The position numbers were made by a program, and so were the translations under genes. This document shows positions 23,344 to 30,813 of a stretch of 34,367 nt of DNA, one piece after another. Origin of the DNA: JAPLHV01 sp964464245 (GTDB lineage Bacteria > Caldisericota > JANLFM01); contig CAYXFH010000175.1 of NCBI GenBank assembly GCA_964464245.1, forward strand, positions 1 through 34,367, written 5' to 3'. How positions within the stretch are numbered: position 1 is the first letter of the stretch; every line of letters starts with the position of its first letter. The notes beneath the pieces were generated by a model. That model ran no database searches. It was given only the letters and a program-made list of their open reading frames with translations, and was not told the origin of the DNA.

Positions 23344-24009
23344 TTACCAAATGCGTTGCTTGTTGATGTCCAGGTGAAAAGAGCAGCCCAGATACTCGGC
23401 CGCTTTCCGAGCCATTACCAGGCGGGGAAAGGAGATCTCGAAATAATCCATCACCGATCCGATGGCGGTATCCGTGGTTAACTCTAATGTAATGTCCGGT
23501 GGAGTCACCCGTAGGAAGGAAGAGGTCACTGCGAAGTTGACGCGGTCGTGGATGTCGAATTTGCTCGCGTCTTCAAGACGCACCCGGCTTCGGTGAATGT
23601 CCGACTTGTCGGCCAGGATTAGAGCTGAGCTAATATCCGAGGCCGGGATTCCGGTCGGCTCGTCGTGGTTGCCGATGGCCACCATAATCTCGGTCGTCTC
23701 CTCGAAGTCCATCCCCATCTCTTTCAGAGCCTGGAAGGCGAGGACCGCCCCGACACTTGGGTGGGACTCCCTGCCGCAGAGATTGCCGATGTCATGGATG
23801 TAACCGGCGATCCCGGCAAGCTCGACTTGGCGCTCCTCCTTTCCCAATCGCTTGAGAATGTTCATAGCGATGGCTGAAACCAGGCCGGCGTGTCGAAAGC
23901 CGTGTTCGGTGTAGCCGAGCGTGGCCAGGTAGTCATCGGCCCGCTGAATTAAGTGGTGGATCTGAGGATCGGCTTTGACTTGCTCGAGGGTGAGGAAGGG
24001 TTTACACAT
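23344..24009 (-). CDS. HD-domain phosphohydrolase of unknown substrate
   Basis: A 221-residue soluble protein with HD-superfamily metal residues: EHGFRHAGLVSAIAMNILKR, then GYIHDIGNLCGRESH with the paired His-Asp, then NHDEPTG and a later Asp in ILADKSDIHRSR. HD proteins of this kind cleave phosphate or phosphodiester bonds, but nothing here identifies the substrate. Start ATG 24009 (MCKPFLTLEQVK) overlaps the tgt end by eight bases, which suggests coupling. The longer frame into tgt is antisense-free but unsupported. It is the last gene before the repeat array and probably ends the yebC-to-HD transcription unit. Confidence 0.85.
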   Translation of the reverse strand: MCKPFLTLEQVKADPQIHHLIQRADDYLATLGYTEHGFRHAGLVSAIAMNILKRLGKEERQVELAGIAGYIHDIGNLCGRESHPSVGAVLAFQALKEMGMDFEETTEIMVAIGNHDEPTGIPASDISSALILADKSDIHRSRVRLEDASKFDIHDRVNFAVTSSFLRVTPPDITLELTTDTAIGSVMDYFEISFPRLVMARKAAEYLGCSFHLDINKQRIW

Positions 24010-25135
24010 TGATGCTGGCCTCCTTGTAGGTGGCTTCAAACGTTGCCAGAAATGCTGGGAAAGACCCTTCCCGTAAAGCCTGGCGGATCTGTTCCATGAG
24101 GTGTTCCATAAAACGCAGGTTGTGGTAGGAGAGTAGTCGCCCGCCCAGCATCTCTTTGCTGGTGAAGAGATGGCGAAGATAGGCGCGGGAAAAGTGGCGG
24201 CAGACATAACAATCGCAGGCTTCGTCAATGGGACCGAAGTCGTCGCGGAAACGGGCATTGTCAATGTTGATTTTGCCTCGTTGGCAATAGACTGTGCCGT
24301 TTCTCCCCAGGCGAGTGGGCAAGACGCAATCGAAGAGGTCAACTCCCAGAGCGACCGAGCGCACCAGAGCGGAGGGAGCGCTCATCCCCATCAGGTAACG
24401 TGGCTTGGAGGGGGGCATGGCCGGAGTCAGCCTAGCCAACGTTTCCAGCATCGCCTCTTTCTCCTCGCCGACGGAGAGGCCGCCGATGGCCAATCCGGCG
24501 AAGCCGATCTCCTCCAACTGTTCTAGCGAGGCAAGGCGCAGATCAGAAAAGGTGCCGCCCTGGATGATGCCGAAGAGGTCGCCCGGCTTGTCTTGATGAT
24601 ACTCCTTGCCCCGTCTAGCCCAACGAGTGGTGCGACTCGAAGCATCCTCTACGGCGCGGCGCGAAGCCGGCAAGGAGAGGCAGATGTCCAGCGGCATCAG
24701 TAAGTCGGAGCCCAGTTTTTCCTGTACTTCTACGCATAGCTCGGGGGTGAAGAGGTGGGAGGAGCCATCGATGTGCGAGCGAAATCGCACGCCCTCCTCG
24801 GTGAGCTTGCGCAGGTGACCCAAGGAGAGGACTTGGTAACCGCCTGAATCGGTGAGAATGGTTCCCTGCCAGTTCATAAAGCGGTGCAGACCGCCAGCTC
24901 TCTCGATCAGCTCAGCTCCCGGTCGCAGGTAGAGATGGTAGGTGTTGCAAAGGATGATCCGTGCTCCGATCTCCCACACCTCCTCGGGAATCAGAGCCTT
25001 AACTGTGGCATGTGTCCCCACCGGCATGAAGGCCGGCGTCTGGGCTTCCCCGTGGGCGGTGCGCAGCGCGCCAAGCCGCGCCCCGCTGGCGGGGTCAGTG
25101 CATAGAATTCGAAAATCCATTTGTTGATTTACCAT
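24002..25135 (-). CDS. tgt: tRNA-guanine transglycosylase
   Basis: Exchanges guanine for preQ1 at position 34 of tRNAs with GUN anticodons, in queuosine synthesis. Motifs in order: the nucleophile region TDSGGYQVLSL, GIIQGGTFSDLR, GLAIGGLSVGE, DLFDCVLPTRLGRNGTVY and the zinc site CDCYVCRHFSRAYLRHLF. The 377-residue length is standard. Start ATG 25135 is weakly supported by a nearby AGG, and ATG 25120 (MDFRILCTDP) is an alternative. It acts just before QueA, which is encoded upstream in the same direction. Confidence 0.96.
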   Translation of the reverse strand: MVNQQMDFRILCTDPASGARLGALRTAHGEAQTPAFMPVGTHATVKALIPEEVWEIGARIILCNTYHLYLRPGAELIERAGGLHRFMNWQGTILTDSGGYQVLSLGHLRKLTEEGVRFRSHIDGSSHLFTPELCVEVQEKLGSDLLMPLDICLSLPASRRAVEDASSRTTRWARRGKEYHQDKPGDLFGIIQGGTFSDLRLASLEQLEEIGFAGLAIGGLSVGEEKEAMLETLARLTPAMPPSKPRYLMGMSAPSALVRSVALGVDLFDCVLPTRLGRNGTVYCQRGKINIDNARFRDDFGPIDEACDCYVCRHFSRAYLRHLFTSKEMLGGRLLSYHNLRFMEHLMEQIRQALREGSFPAFLATFEATYKEASINV

Positions 25136-25263
25136 CCTATTCAGTCAAAATCCCACGTCCCTGGTCCAAAGCATGCCCTCGAGCATTACTGCGAGTCTTC
25201 TTGACCCGGGACTCGGAACCTTGGACCATGAACCGCATGTAGGGACGGGTTTGAAACCCGCCC
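25136..25263. other. Non-coding spacer between queA and tgt
   Basis: 128 bases without a credible gene. It holds an inverted pair TGGTCCAA (25161-25168) and TTGGACCA (25221-25228), and a smaller one, GAGTC and GACTC, around 25192-25214. At its left edge is the near-palindrome at 25239-25267. No convincing promoter for tgt was found. Confidence 0.6.
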
Positions 25264-25267
25264 CTAC
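25239..25267. repeat. 29-bp near-palindrome overlapping the queA stop
   Basis: Starts GTAGGGACGGG, ends CCCGCCCCTAC, centred on TTTGAAA. All 14 opposite positions pair except one (A against C). It shares its GTAGGG/CCCCTAC ends with the element at 20347. The queA TAG stop (25266-25264) lies inside it, so it may have trimmed or replaced the natural end of queA. As RNA it could act as a 3'-end hairpin. Confidence 0.85.
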
Positions 25268-26283
25268 AGAATCAACATCGCATCTCCAAAGGAGAAGAAG
25301 CGGTAGCGAAGATCCACAGCCTCCTGGTAGGCGTTGAAGATCTGCTCACGCGAGGAAAAAGCCGAGACGAGGAGGAGCAAAGTACTCTTGGGCAGATGGA
25401 AGTTGGTGATGATGGCGTCGCAGGCGCAAAAGGGGAAGCCTGGGGTAATGAAGAGCGACGTCAGGCCATCCATCGCCTGTACCTCGCCAGCGCTTCCAGC
25501 GGCCGTCTCCAGGGCGCGGACTACGGTGGTGCCGCAGGCAAAGATCTTCCCGCCCCTGTTGCGCGTCTCTCGAATGGTCGCAGCGGCATCGATGCTCAAA
25601 CTGAACTCCTCTTCGTGCATCTGGTGGTCTTCGATCTCTTCGGCGCGAATGGGTCGGAAGGTGCCCAACCCGGCGTGAAGGGTCACTTCGACGAGGTTGA
25701 TACCTTTCTTTTGCAGGCAGGAGATCAGTTCGGGAGTGAAGTGAAGGCCAGCAGTAGGCGCCGCAACTGCCCCCCGCTCCCGGGCGAAGATGGTCTGGTA
25801 GTCTTCCTCCTGTACGAGAGGAGCCTTGATGTAGGGGGGAAGGGGGATTTCACCCTGCACTTCCAGAAAATTCCAGTCGAAAGCGCTGAAGCGCACGGTG
25901 CGGCCGCCAAAGGAGTTCCGACTCTCCACTTGAATCTCTACGCCATTCACCAAGAGCCGATCCCCGGGTTGCAGCTTGCGCCCCGGCCGGACCAAAGCCT
26001 CCCATCGCAGCAATTCTCCATCCAGTGGGCGCAGGAGAAACACCTCCCCTTTCCCTCCGCTGGGCAGACGGCCATGGAGACGGGCGGCGATGACGCGCGT
26101 GTTGTTCACGACCAACAAGTCCCCGGGGGCCAAATAATCGACGACATCGCGGAACAAACGATGACGGATCTCTCCGGTGGCGCGGTCCAACACCAGCAGG
26201 CGGGCGGCGTCGCGCGGATCGACCGGGTGCTGGGCAATGAGTTCGGGGGGGAGGTGGTAGTCGTAGGCGGCGATCTTGGTCAT
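25264..26283 (-). CDS. queA: tRNA preQ1(34) S-adenosylmethionine ribosyltransferase-isomerase
   Basis: Adds the ribosyl group of S-adenosylmethionine to preQ1 in tRNA to form epoxyqueuosine. The 339-residue protein shows YDYHLPPELIAQHPVDPRD, GDLLVVNNTRVIAARLHG, AAPTAGLHFTPELI, LHAGLGTFRPI and TNFHLPKSTLLLLVSAF, all characteristic. Start ATG 26283 shares a base with the spoIID TGA. The reading frame continues upstream into spoIID without family similarity. Its last codons overlap the palindromic element at 25239. Confidence 0.96.
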   Translation of the reverse strand: MTKIAAYDYHLPPELIAQHPVDPRDAARLLVLDRATGEIRHRLFRDVVDYLAPGDLLVVNNTRVIAARLHGRLPSGGKGEVFLLRPLDGELLRWEALVRPGRKLQPGDRLLVNGVEIQVESRNSFGGRTVRFSAFDWNFLEVQGEIPLPPYIKAPLVQEEDYQTIFARERGAVAAPTAGLHFTPELISCLQKKGINLVEVTLHAGLGTFRPIRAEEIEDHQMHEEEFSLSIDAAATIRETRNRGGKIFACGTTVVRALETAAGSAGEVQAMDGLTSLFITPGFPFCACDAIITNFHLPKSTLLLLVSAFSSREQIFNAYQEAVDLRYRFFSFGDAMLIL

Positions 26284-27932
26284 CAGTAACGCGTCTCCAA
26301 CTGGACGCCGGTGTAGTAAGTCGCAAGGATGGCAATGTAGCTCATCCCCTCCTCGGCGCGGGCCTTGGCGCCCCACTGCGGCATACCCAGGCCGTGGCCG
26401 TTGCCATGTCCAGTGAAGGTCAGGACAACACCCGAGCTCGCCGTGAGAGGGGTAGTGGTCGAAGTGATGGGTAGAGGCCAAGAACCTTCCGCGGAAAGGA
26501 GAATCGGTTGGTCCGGGGGGGAGGCCGTCCCCAGGGAAGAGAGCAGCACTGCTCCCTTCATGGAGAGGCTCCCTAGGCCGGAAGTGGACAGGCAAGCGAC
26601 GATGACATCGCCCGCAGGTGGTTCTCCCCCTCCTGACGGAACAGCGCCTTGCCAGCTAGTGAGGCTGGAGCGCAACCCGGCTACTTGCCGCAGTTGCTCG
26701 CCGGTTAAGGTGCAGGTCCTCACTGTCCCCTCCACCTGTAGCGTCTTGATACGTCCGGAGACGCCTTGTTCCAGGATCTTCAGGGAAACCAGATCTCCGA
26801 GCGTCACGCCCTTTTTCTTTTCGGCGGCCTCCATGAAAGCGCTGGCGGCGATGGTGGCGGTCCAACTGAAGTATTTGTTGGCCTCCTCGCCTGGACTGGG
26901 GACGCTTCGAAGGTAGGGGAGGGGTGGGCCGCTGAAGACGTTTTCGTTGTTCTCGGTAATCCCTCCCGAGCAGTCGTGGAAGAGGGCGCTAATCACCTCC
27001 CCGCCGTAGGTCAGGACTTCTCCGCGGGTATCGTCCACGGCTAGGTTACTGGCTTCCGCTTCCGCACTGTATCCTTTGTAGACTTGGTCGGAGACTGTGC
27101 CGGTGAGATCGTACCCTTCCGTTTTGCGGGGGGTTCCTCCTTGCAGCCTGCGCAAGGCAAAGGTGCGAGCAGCCACAGCCTGTGCTTTCACCGCTTCCAC
27201 TGCCCAATTGGGGTAGATCTCAGCGGGCAGGACGCCATAGAGGTAACTCTCCAGATCCAGCGTATTGACTACGCGCAGTAGCGGCTCTTCACCAGCTCGC
27301 ACAAAAACCTCCAAACTGCCCCGGTACCCCTTTCCTTCATAAGACAACGGAGCGGAGGAGGTGAATTGGAAAGCCACTCCACCCTCTTGGGAAGCCCACC
27401 CTAGGTCATAGGCGCGGTCTGTCTCCAGAAAAAAGGAGTAGACGCCACTGGTTACAGAGACTCCAGGGAAAGAAGCTGCGGAGCGGTTCCGATCAACTTC
27501 GGCGGCGCTTTGGCTGGGGTAGGGCCCTAAAGAGAGGCTGAGAGCGCCGGATAGTTCAGCTAAAAGTGGTTTCCCCACTTGTTGCCAGAGATCGGGAAAG
27601 GAGGACACGGCTTGCTGCAGCGAGGAAACCGGTCCCGTCTCCAGAATCACCCACCAAGGGTTGGTGAGGGGCCAGAGGGCGAGCGACTCCCCACCGGAGA
27701 AAGTGACTTGCCCTCCACTGGAGGGAAAGGAAACTTGCCAGGACACCCTGCCGGGGGCTATCAAGCTGCCGGGGGCCGGCAAGCTGCCGATCAAGCTGGC
27801 GTTCGGGGAGGAGTCGAGCAATAGACGCAGAGTCGGCGGCTCACTTCCCCCCTCGAGGTCGCTGGAGGCGCCAGGGGTAATCGGCGCTACTAACAGAACA
27901 ATCAAAAGAAGGAGGCTAAGGGAAAAGCGCAT
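26283..27932 (-). CDS. spoIID: SpoIID/LytB-domain protein with a repeat inserted near the N-terminus
   Basis: An exported protein of the SpoIID family, whose Bacillus member is a lytic transglycosylase that acts on denuded glycan during spore engulfment. Homologues also occur in non-sporulating bacteria. It has a signal peptide (residues 1-22; SLLLLIVLLVAP), a SPOR-like region (about 85-135) and the SpoIID domain (about 205 to the end) with LDLESYLYGVLPAEIYPNW, AVKAQAVAARTFAL, HDCSGGITENNENVF and GHGNGHGLGMPQWGAK. Residues about 46-63 (SLIGSLPAPGSLIAPGRV) are translated 18-bp repeats, in frame, just after the signal region. The ATG lies 17 bases inside the ruvB end. On its own it does not prove sporulation. 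Confidence 0.92.
   Translation of the reverse strand: MRFSLSLLLLIVLLVAPITPGASSDLEGGSEPPTLRLLLDSSPNASLIGSLPAPGSLIAPGRVSWQVSFPSSGGQVTFSGGESLALWPLTNPWWVILETGPVSSLQQAVSSFPDLWQQVGKPLLAELSGALSLSLGPYPSQSAAEVDRNRSAASFPGVSVTSGVYSFFLETDRAYDLGWASQEGGVAFQFTSSAPLSYEGKGYRGSLEVFVRAGEEPLLRVVNTLDLESYLYGVLPAEIYPNWAVEAVKAQAVAARTFALRRLQGGTPRKTEGYDLTGTVSDQVYKGYSAEAEASNLAVDDTRGEVLTYGGEVISALFHDCSGGITENNENVFSGPPLPYLRSVPSPGEEANKYFSWTATIAASAFMEAAEKKKGVTLGDLVSLKILEQGVSGRIKTLQVEGTVRTCTLTGEQLRQVAGLRSSLTSWQGAVPSGGGEPPAGDVIVACLSTSGLGSLSMKGAVLLSSLGTASPPDQPILLSAEGSWPLPITSTTTPLTASSGVVLTFTGHGNGHGLGMPQWGAKARAEEGMSYIAILATYYTGVQLETRY
27743..27799 (-). repeat. In-frame 18-bp repeat units within spoIID
   Basis: On the coding strand: AGCTTGATCGGC (12-base remnant), AGCTTGCCGGCCCCCGGC, AGCTTGATAGCCCCCGGC, then the array end AGGGTG. 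The total keeps the reading frame and adds about 18 residues rich in Ser, Leu, Ala, Pro and Gly. Confidence 0.92.
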
Positions 27933-28923
27933 GGATCCCCTGCGTCTCCAGCCGGAGGTGCCGCTTTGCCTTCTCCGTCAGCATCCGCCCGCGCGCGGTC
28001 CGCTCCAGAAGGCCTGATTGGATCAAGTATGGTTCGTAGACGTCCTCCACCGTGTCGCGATCTTCCCCCAGAATCGCGCACATCGTTTCGATCCCCAGCG
28101 GCCCCCCGCCGTATTTGCGGGCCAAGGCCACGAGCAGTTGGCGGTCCATCTCATCCAAGCCCAGCTCGTCGATTTTCATCAAGTGGAAAGTCTCCTCTAA
28201 TACCCACTCGGCGACTTGGCCATCGTTACGAGCTACGGCGTAGTCGATGACTCGTTTTAAGAGACGGTTGGCGATACGGGGGGTGCCCCGTGCGCGTTGG
28301 GCGATAGTCTCAGCTTGCTTTCCGTCCACCGCTGTGCCGTAGATTCGCGAGGCTCGGCGGATGATCTGGACGATCTCAGGCAACGCGTAGAAACCCAGGC
28401 GAAAGACCAGGCCAAAACGGTCACGCAATGGACTGGTCAGCATCCCGGCTCGTGTTGTGGCTCCCACCAAAGTGAAGGGAGCCAGCGGAACCTCGATGGC
28501 TTTGGCGGTCAGGCCTTTGCCCAGGGTGATGTGCAGGCGGAAGTCCTCCATCGCCGGATAGAGGGTCTCCTCGGCAGCGCGGCTAAGACGGTGGATCTCG
28601 TCGATGAAGAGCACGTCCCCCTTCTGTAAGCTGGCCACGATGGTGGCCAGGTCGCGGGGGGAAGTGATAGCTGGGCCGGTGGTGCGCCAGAGCTTGCTGC
28701 CCATCTCGTGAGCGACCATCGCTGCGATGGTCGTCTTTCCCATTCCGGGAGGCCCATAGACGAGGATGTGGTCGATCGGCAGGGAGCGGATCTTGGCCGC
28801 CTCAATGGCAATGCGCAGCGCTTCCTTGACTTCGACTTGACCGATGTACTCGTCGAGTGTCTGAGGTCGCAGCTGCTGGTCTTCAAGAGCCGTCGCGATG
28901 AGCTGCTTGACCGTTTGGGTCAA
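27916..28923 (-). CDS. ruvB: Holliday junction branch migration helicase RuvB
   Basis: Hexameric AAA+ motor that drives branch migration with RuvA. It has 335 residues. Walker A is GPPGMGKTTIA, Walker B LFIDEIHRLSR, sensor 1 GATTRAGMLTSPLRDRFG, and the C-terminal winged-helix domain includes GGGPLGIETMCAILGEDRDT. The start is TTG 28923, which overlaps the ruvA stop (TTGA). No other start fits the family N-terminus (LRPQTLDEYIGQ). Its last codons overlap the spoIID start. Confidence 0.97.
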   Translation of the reverse strand: MTQTVKQLIATALEDQQLRPQTLDEYIGQVEVKEALRIAIEAAKIRSLPIDHILVYGPPGMGKTTIAAMVAHEMGSKLWRTTGPAITSPRDLATIVASLQKGDVLFIDEIHRLSRAAEETLYPAMEDFRLHITLGKGLTAKAIEVPLAPFTLVGATTRAGMLTSPLRDRFGLVFRLGFYALPEIVQIIRRASRIYGTAVDGKQAETIAQRARGTPRIANRLLKRVIDYAVARNDGQVAEWVLEETFHLMKIDELGLDEMDRQLLVALARKYGGGPLGIETMCAILGEDRDTVEDVYEPYLIQSGLLERTARGRMLTEKAKRHLRLETQGIHALFP

Positions 28924-29465
28924 CCCTGAAGCGCCTCCTTGATGACATCCTCGATGGTCAGTCCGGGGCGTAAAAGATCGATGGCAGCCAAGCGCCGGCG
29001 GGCTTCTCCTTCATCGAAACCGAGGGCCAGGAGCGCTTCGTATGCCTCTCGCCACTCCTCTCTTGGTAGGCTGAGATCCGTATCCCGCAGCGCGAAAAGG
29101 ATCTTTGTAGCGGTTTTTTTGCCGATCCCCGGAACAGTCAGGAGAGCCGTGGGGTTCCCGCTCTTGATGGCTTGACCCAAGCCAGCCGGTCCGATATATG
29201 CGACGATGCCTTGACCGGTGCGTGGCCCCACACCTGGAACCGTCAGCAAATGCCGGAAGAGGGCCAGCTCTTCTCGCTCGCGGAAGGCAAAGAGGGCGAT
29301 CAGATCTTCCTTGAAAAAGAGGTGAGTGTGGAGAGTGACCTCAGATCCGGTGACGAAAGCCCCTTGGCGCATCAGATAATGGAGGCGCAAGACGAGGGGG
29401 CCGACACGAAGCAGCAACTCATTCTCGCCTTGCAAGACGACTCTTCCTTCGATCTGTTCAATCAT
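28920..29465 (-). CDS. ruvA: Holliday junction DNA-binding protein RuvA
   Basis: Tetramer that holds the four-way junction and loads RuvB. It has 181 residues: an N-terminal OB domain (MIEQIEGRVVLQGENELLL), two helix-hairpin-helix motifs (LTVPGVGPRTG and LTVPGIGKKTA) and the C-terminal RuvB-binding domain (EAYEALLALGFDEGEARR). Start ATG 29465 overlaps the ruvC stop by four bases, so translational coupling survives although a repeat lies just upstream in ruvC. Confidence 0.96.
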   Translation of the reverse strand: MIEQIEGRVVLQGENELLLRVGPLVLRLHYLMRQGAFVTGSEVTLHTHLFFKEDLIALFAFREREELALFRHLLTVPGVGPRTGQGIVAYIGPAGLGQAIKSGNPTALLTVPGIGKKTATKILFALRDTDLSLPREEWREAYEALLALGFDEGEARRRLAAIDLLRPGLTIEDVIKEALQG

Positions 29466-29980
29466 CCGACCCGTTCCTTCCGCCAGGCGGCTTGATAGCC
29501 CGCGGCAGCATGTCTTGTGAAGGTGTGACAGAGGGCGATCGCCAGAGCATCGGCAGCGTCATCCGGGCGTGGCCGTGCGGGCAGGCCAAGCAGCATCACC
29601 AAGCAATCCTGAATCTGTTCTTTGCTGGCCCGGCCGTAGCCGGCGATGGCCATCTTGACCTGCAAGGGGGAGTAAGTGTAGAGAGGGAGGTTCTCCTGGC
29701 CGGCCAGGAGGAGGATTACCCCGATCACTGCGCCGACAGAAAGGGCGGTGCGGACATTCTTGTTGAAATAGAGTCCCTCGTAGACCAGCACCTCGGGCCG
29801 GTATTCCGCCACCAGCCGTCGTAAGCTCTCGTAATGCTGCAGGATGCGAGTGGGCATGATCTCGTCTTTGGAAGTGCGCAGGCAAGAGAAAAAAAGGCAG
29901 TGTGGTTCCGAGCTGTCGTTTTGCTCTAAGACAGCGACCCCCAGAGAGGCCGTGCCGGGGTCCAACCCTAGGATCCTCAA
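29462..29980 (-). CDS. ruvC: Holliday junction resolvase RuvC with a repeat-encoded tail
   Basis: Endonuclease that cuts the RuvAB-bound junction. The acidic catalytic residues are visible in ILGLDPGTASLG, VYEGLYFNKN and RPDDAADALAIALCH. The start is TTG 29980 (LRILGLDPG, read as Met), two bases after the yebC stop. The frame extends upstream into yebC with no family similarity. The natural C-terminus should be near LCHTF. Instead the protein ends with HAAAGYQAAWRKERVG, of which HAAAGYQAA is one translated 18-bp repeat unit. The catalytic core is untouched, so activity is likely retained. Confidence 0.93.
   Translation of the reverse strand: MRILGLDPGTASLGVAVLEQNDSSEPHCLFFSCLRTSKDEIMPTRILQHYESLRRLVAEYRPEVLVYEGLYFNKNVRTALSVGAVIGVILLLAGQENLPLYTYSPLQVKMAIAGYGRASKEQIQDCLVMLLGLPARPRPDDAADALAIALCHTFTRHAAAGYQAAWRKERVG
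29488..29514 (+). repeat. Single 18-bp repeat unit in the 3' end of ruvC
   Basis: CTTGATAGCCCGCGGCAGCATG, CCGCGG subtype, antisense to ruvC relative to the spoIID insertion. It reads in frame on the coding strand, about 25 bases before the ruvC stop. Confidence 0.88.
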
Positions 29981-29981
29981 G

Positions 29982-30734
29982 CTACGCCGCGGTGATGCGC
30001 TGCAGCTCCTCGTTGGAGATGTCGAAGTTGGTGTAGACATGTACCACGTCTTCGTGATCATCCAGCGTTTCGCTAAGATGGAGCATGCGGCGGGCCTCTT
30101 CACCGGAGAGGGTCACGTAGGTATTTGGCACCATGGTCAGGTCGGAAGTGGTGATGATCGCCCCGGCTGCTTTCAGTGCCTCGCTGACTTTTATCAGGGC
30201 ATCGGGTGGAGTGACGACTTCGTACCCGTCCTCGTTCTCGCTGAAGTCATCGGCGCCATGATCCAAGGCGACCATCATCAGGTCGTCTTCCTTGCCGGGT
30301 GTTTTCCCCAACTGGGCGATGCCCTTCAATTGAAACATCCAGTTCACGCAACCGACTTCGCCCATGTTTCCCCCGTAGCGGGAGAAGATATGGCGGATGG
30401 CGGCGCCGGTTCGATTGCGGTTGTCGGTAGAAACTTCCACAAGTAACGCCACACCACCCACACCGTAACCTTCGTAGGTGATCTCCTCAATGATTTGACC
30501 GGGCAACCCGCCGATCCCCTTCTGAATAGCGCGCTTCACTGTGTCGGAAGGGACGTTGTTCTCCCTGGCTTTGTCGAGGGCTATGCGCAGGCGGACGTTG
30601 CTGTCTGGGTTGGCGCCGCCTTGTCGCACAGCAGTGGTGACCTCGCGGGTGATCTTGGTGAAGATCTTACCTCGCTCAGCGTCGGTAGCGGATTTCTTTC
30701 CTTTGATGTTGTGCCATTTGGAGTGGCCGGACAT
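29982..30734 (-). CDS. yebC: YebC/PmpR family protein (translation or transcription regulator)
   Basis: A 250-residue member of the TACO1/YebC family. The N-terminus MSGHSKWHNIKGKKSATDAE is diagnostic, followed by TREVTTAVRQGG, NVPSDTVKRAIQKG and the C-terminal ETLDDHEDVVHVYTNFD. Family members were first described as DNA-binding regulators (PmpR), and recent work supports a role in relieving ribosome stalling at proline runs. The ribosome binding site GGAGGTGAAG precedes ATG 30734. It is the first gene of the minus-strand ruvCAB operon, directly after a good promoter. Confidence 0.96.
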   Translation of the reverse strand: MSGHSKWHNIKGKKSATDAERGKIFTKITREVTTAVRQGGANPDSNVRLRIALDKARENNVPSDTVKRAIQKGIGGLPGQIIEEITYEGYGVGGVALLVEVSTDNRNRTGAAIRHIFSRYGGNMGEVGCVNWMFQLKGIAQLGKTPGKEDDLMMVALDHGADDFSENEDGYEVVTPPDALIKVSEALKAAGAIITTSDLTMVPNTYVTLSGEEARRMLHLSETLDDHEDVVHVYTNFDISNEELQRITAA

Positions 30735-30763
30735 GCTTCACCTCCAGGGATGATTCTCCTAGA

Positions 30764-30792
30764 ATTGTATAGCCCGCTAGGCCTCGGGGCAA
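30764..30792 (-). promoter_or_regulatory. yebC-ruvCAB promoter
   Basis: Minus strand TTGCCC (30792-30787), exactly 17 bases, TACAAT (30769-30764), about 30 bases before the yebC start. It lies in the 79-base gap between yebC and pepP, which diverge. No equally good promoter is seen for pepP on the + strand. Confidence 0.65.
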
Positions 30793-30813
30793 GTTCATCG
30801 GAAAGAGGCAACC

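Noticed and set aside
24010..24342. N-terminal extension of the HD-domain protein into tgt
   Set aside because: It has no HD-family similarity and would overlap tgt by 340 bases. ATG 24009 gives a complete domain.
26284..26595. N-terminal extension of queA
   Set aside because: It lies entirely within the spoIID catalytic region in another frame. QueA proteins begin at the ATG at 26283.
30770..30786. TAGCCCGCTAGGCC in the yebC promoter spacer
   Set aside because: Only eight bases match the repeat core and the CGCGGC part is missing. Too weak to count as a copy.
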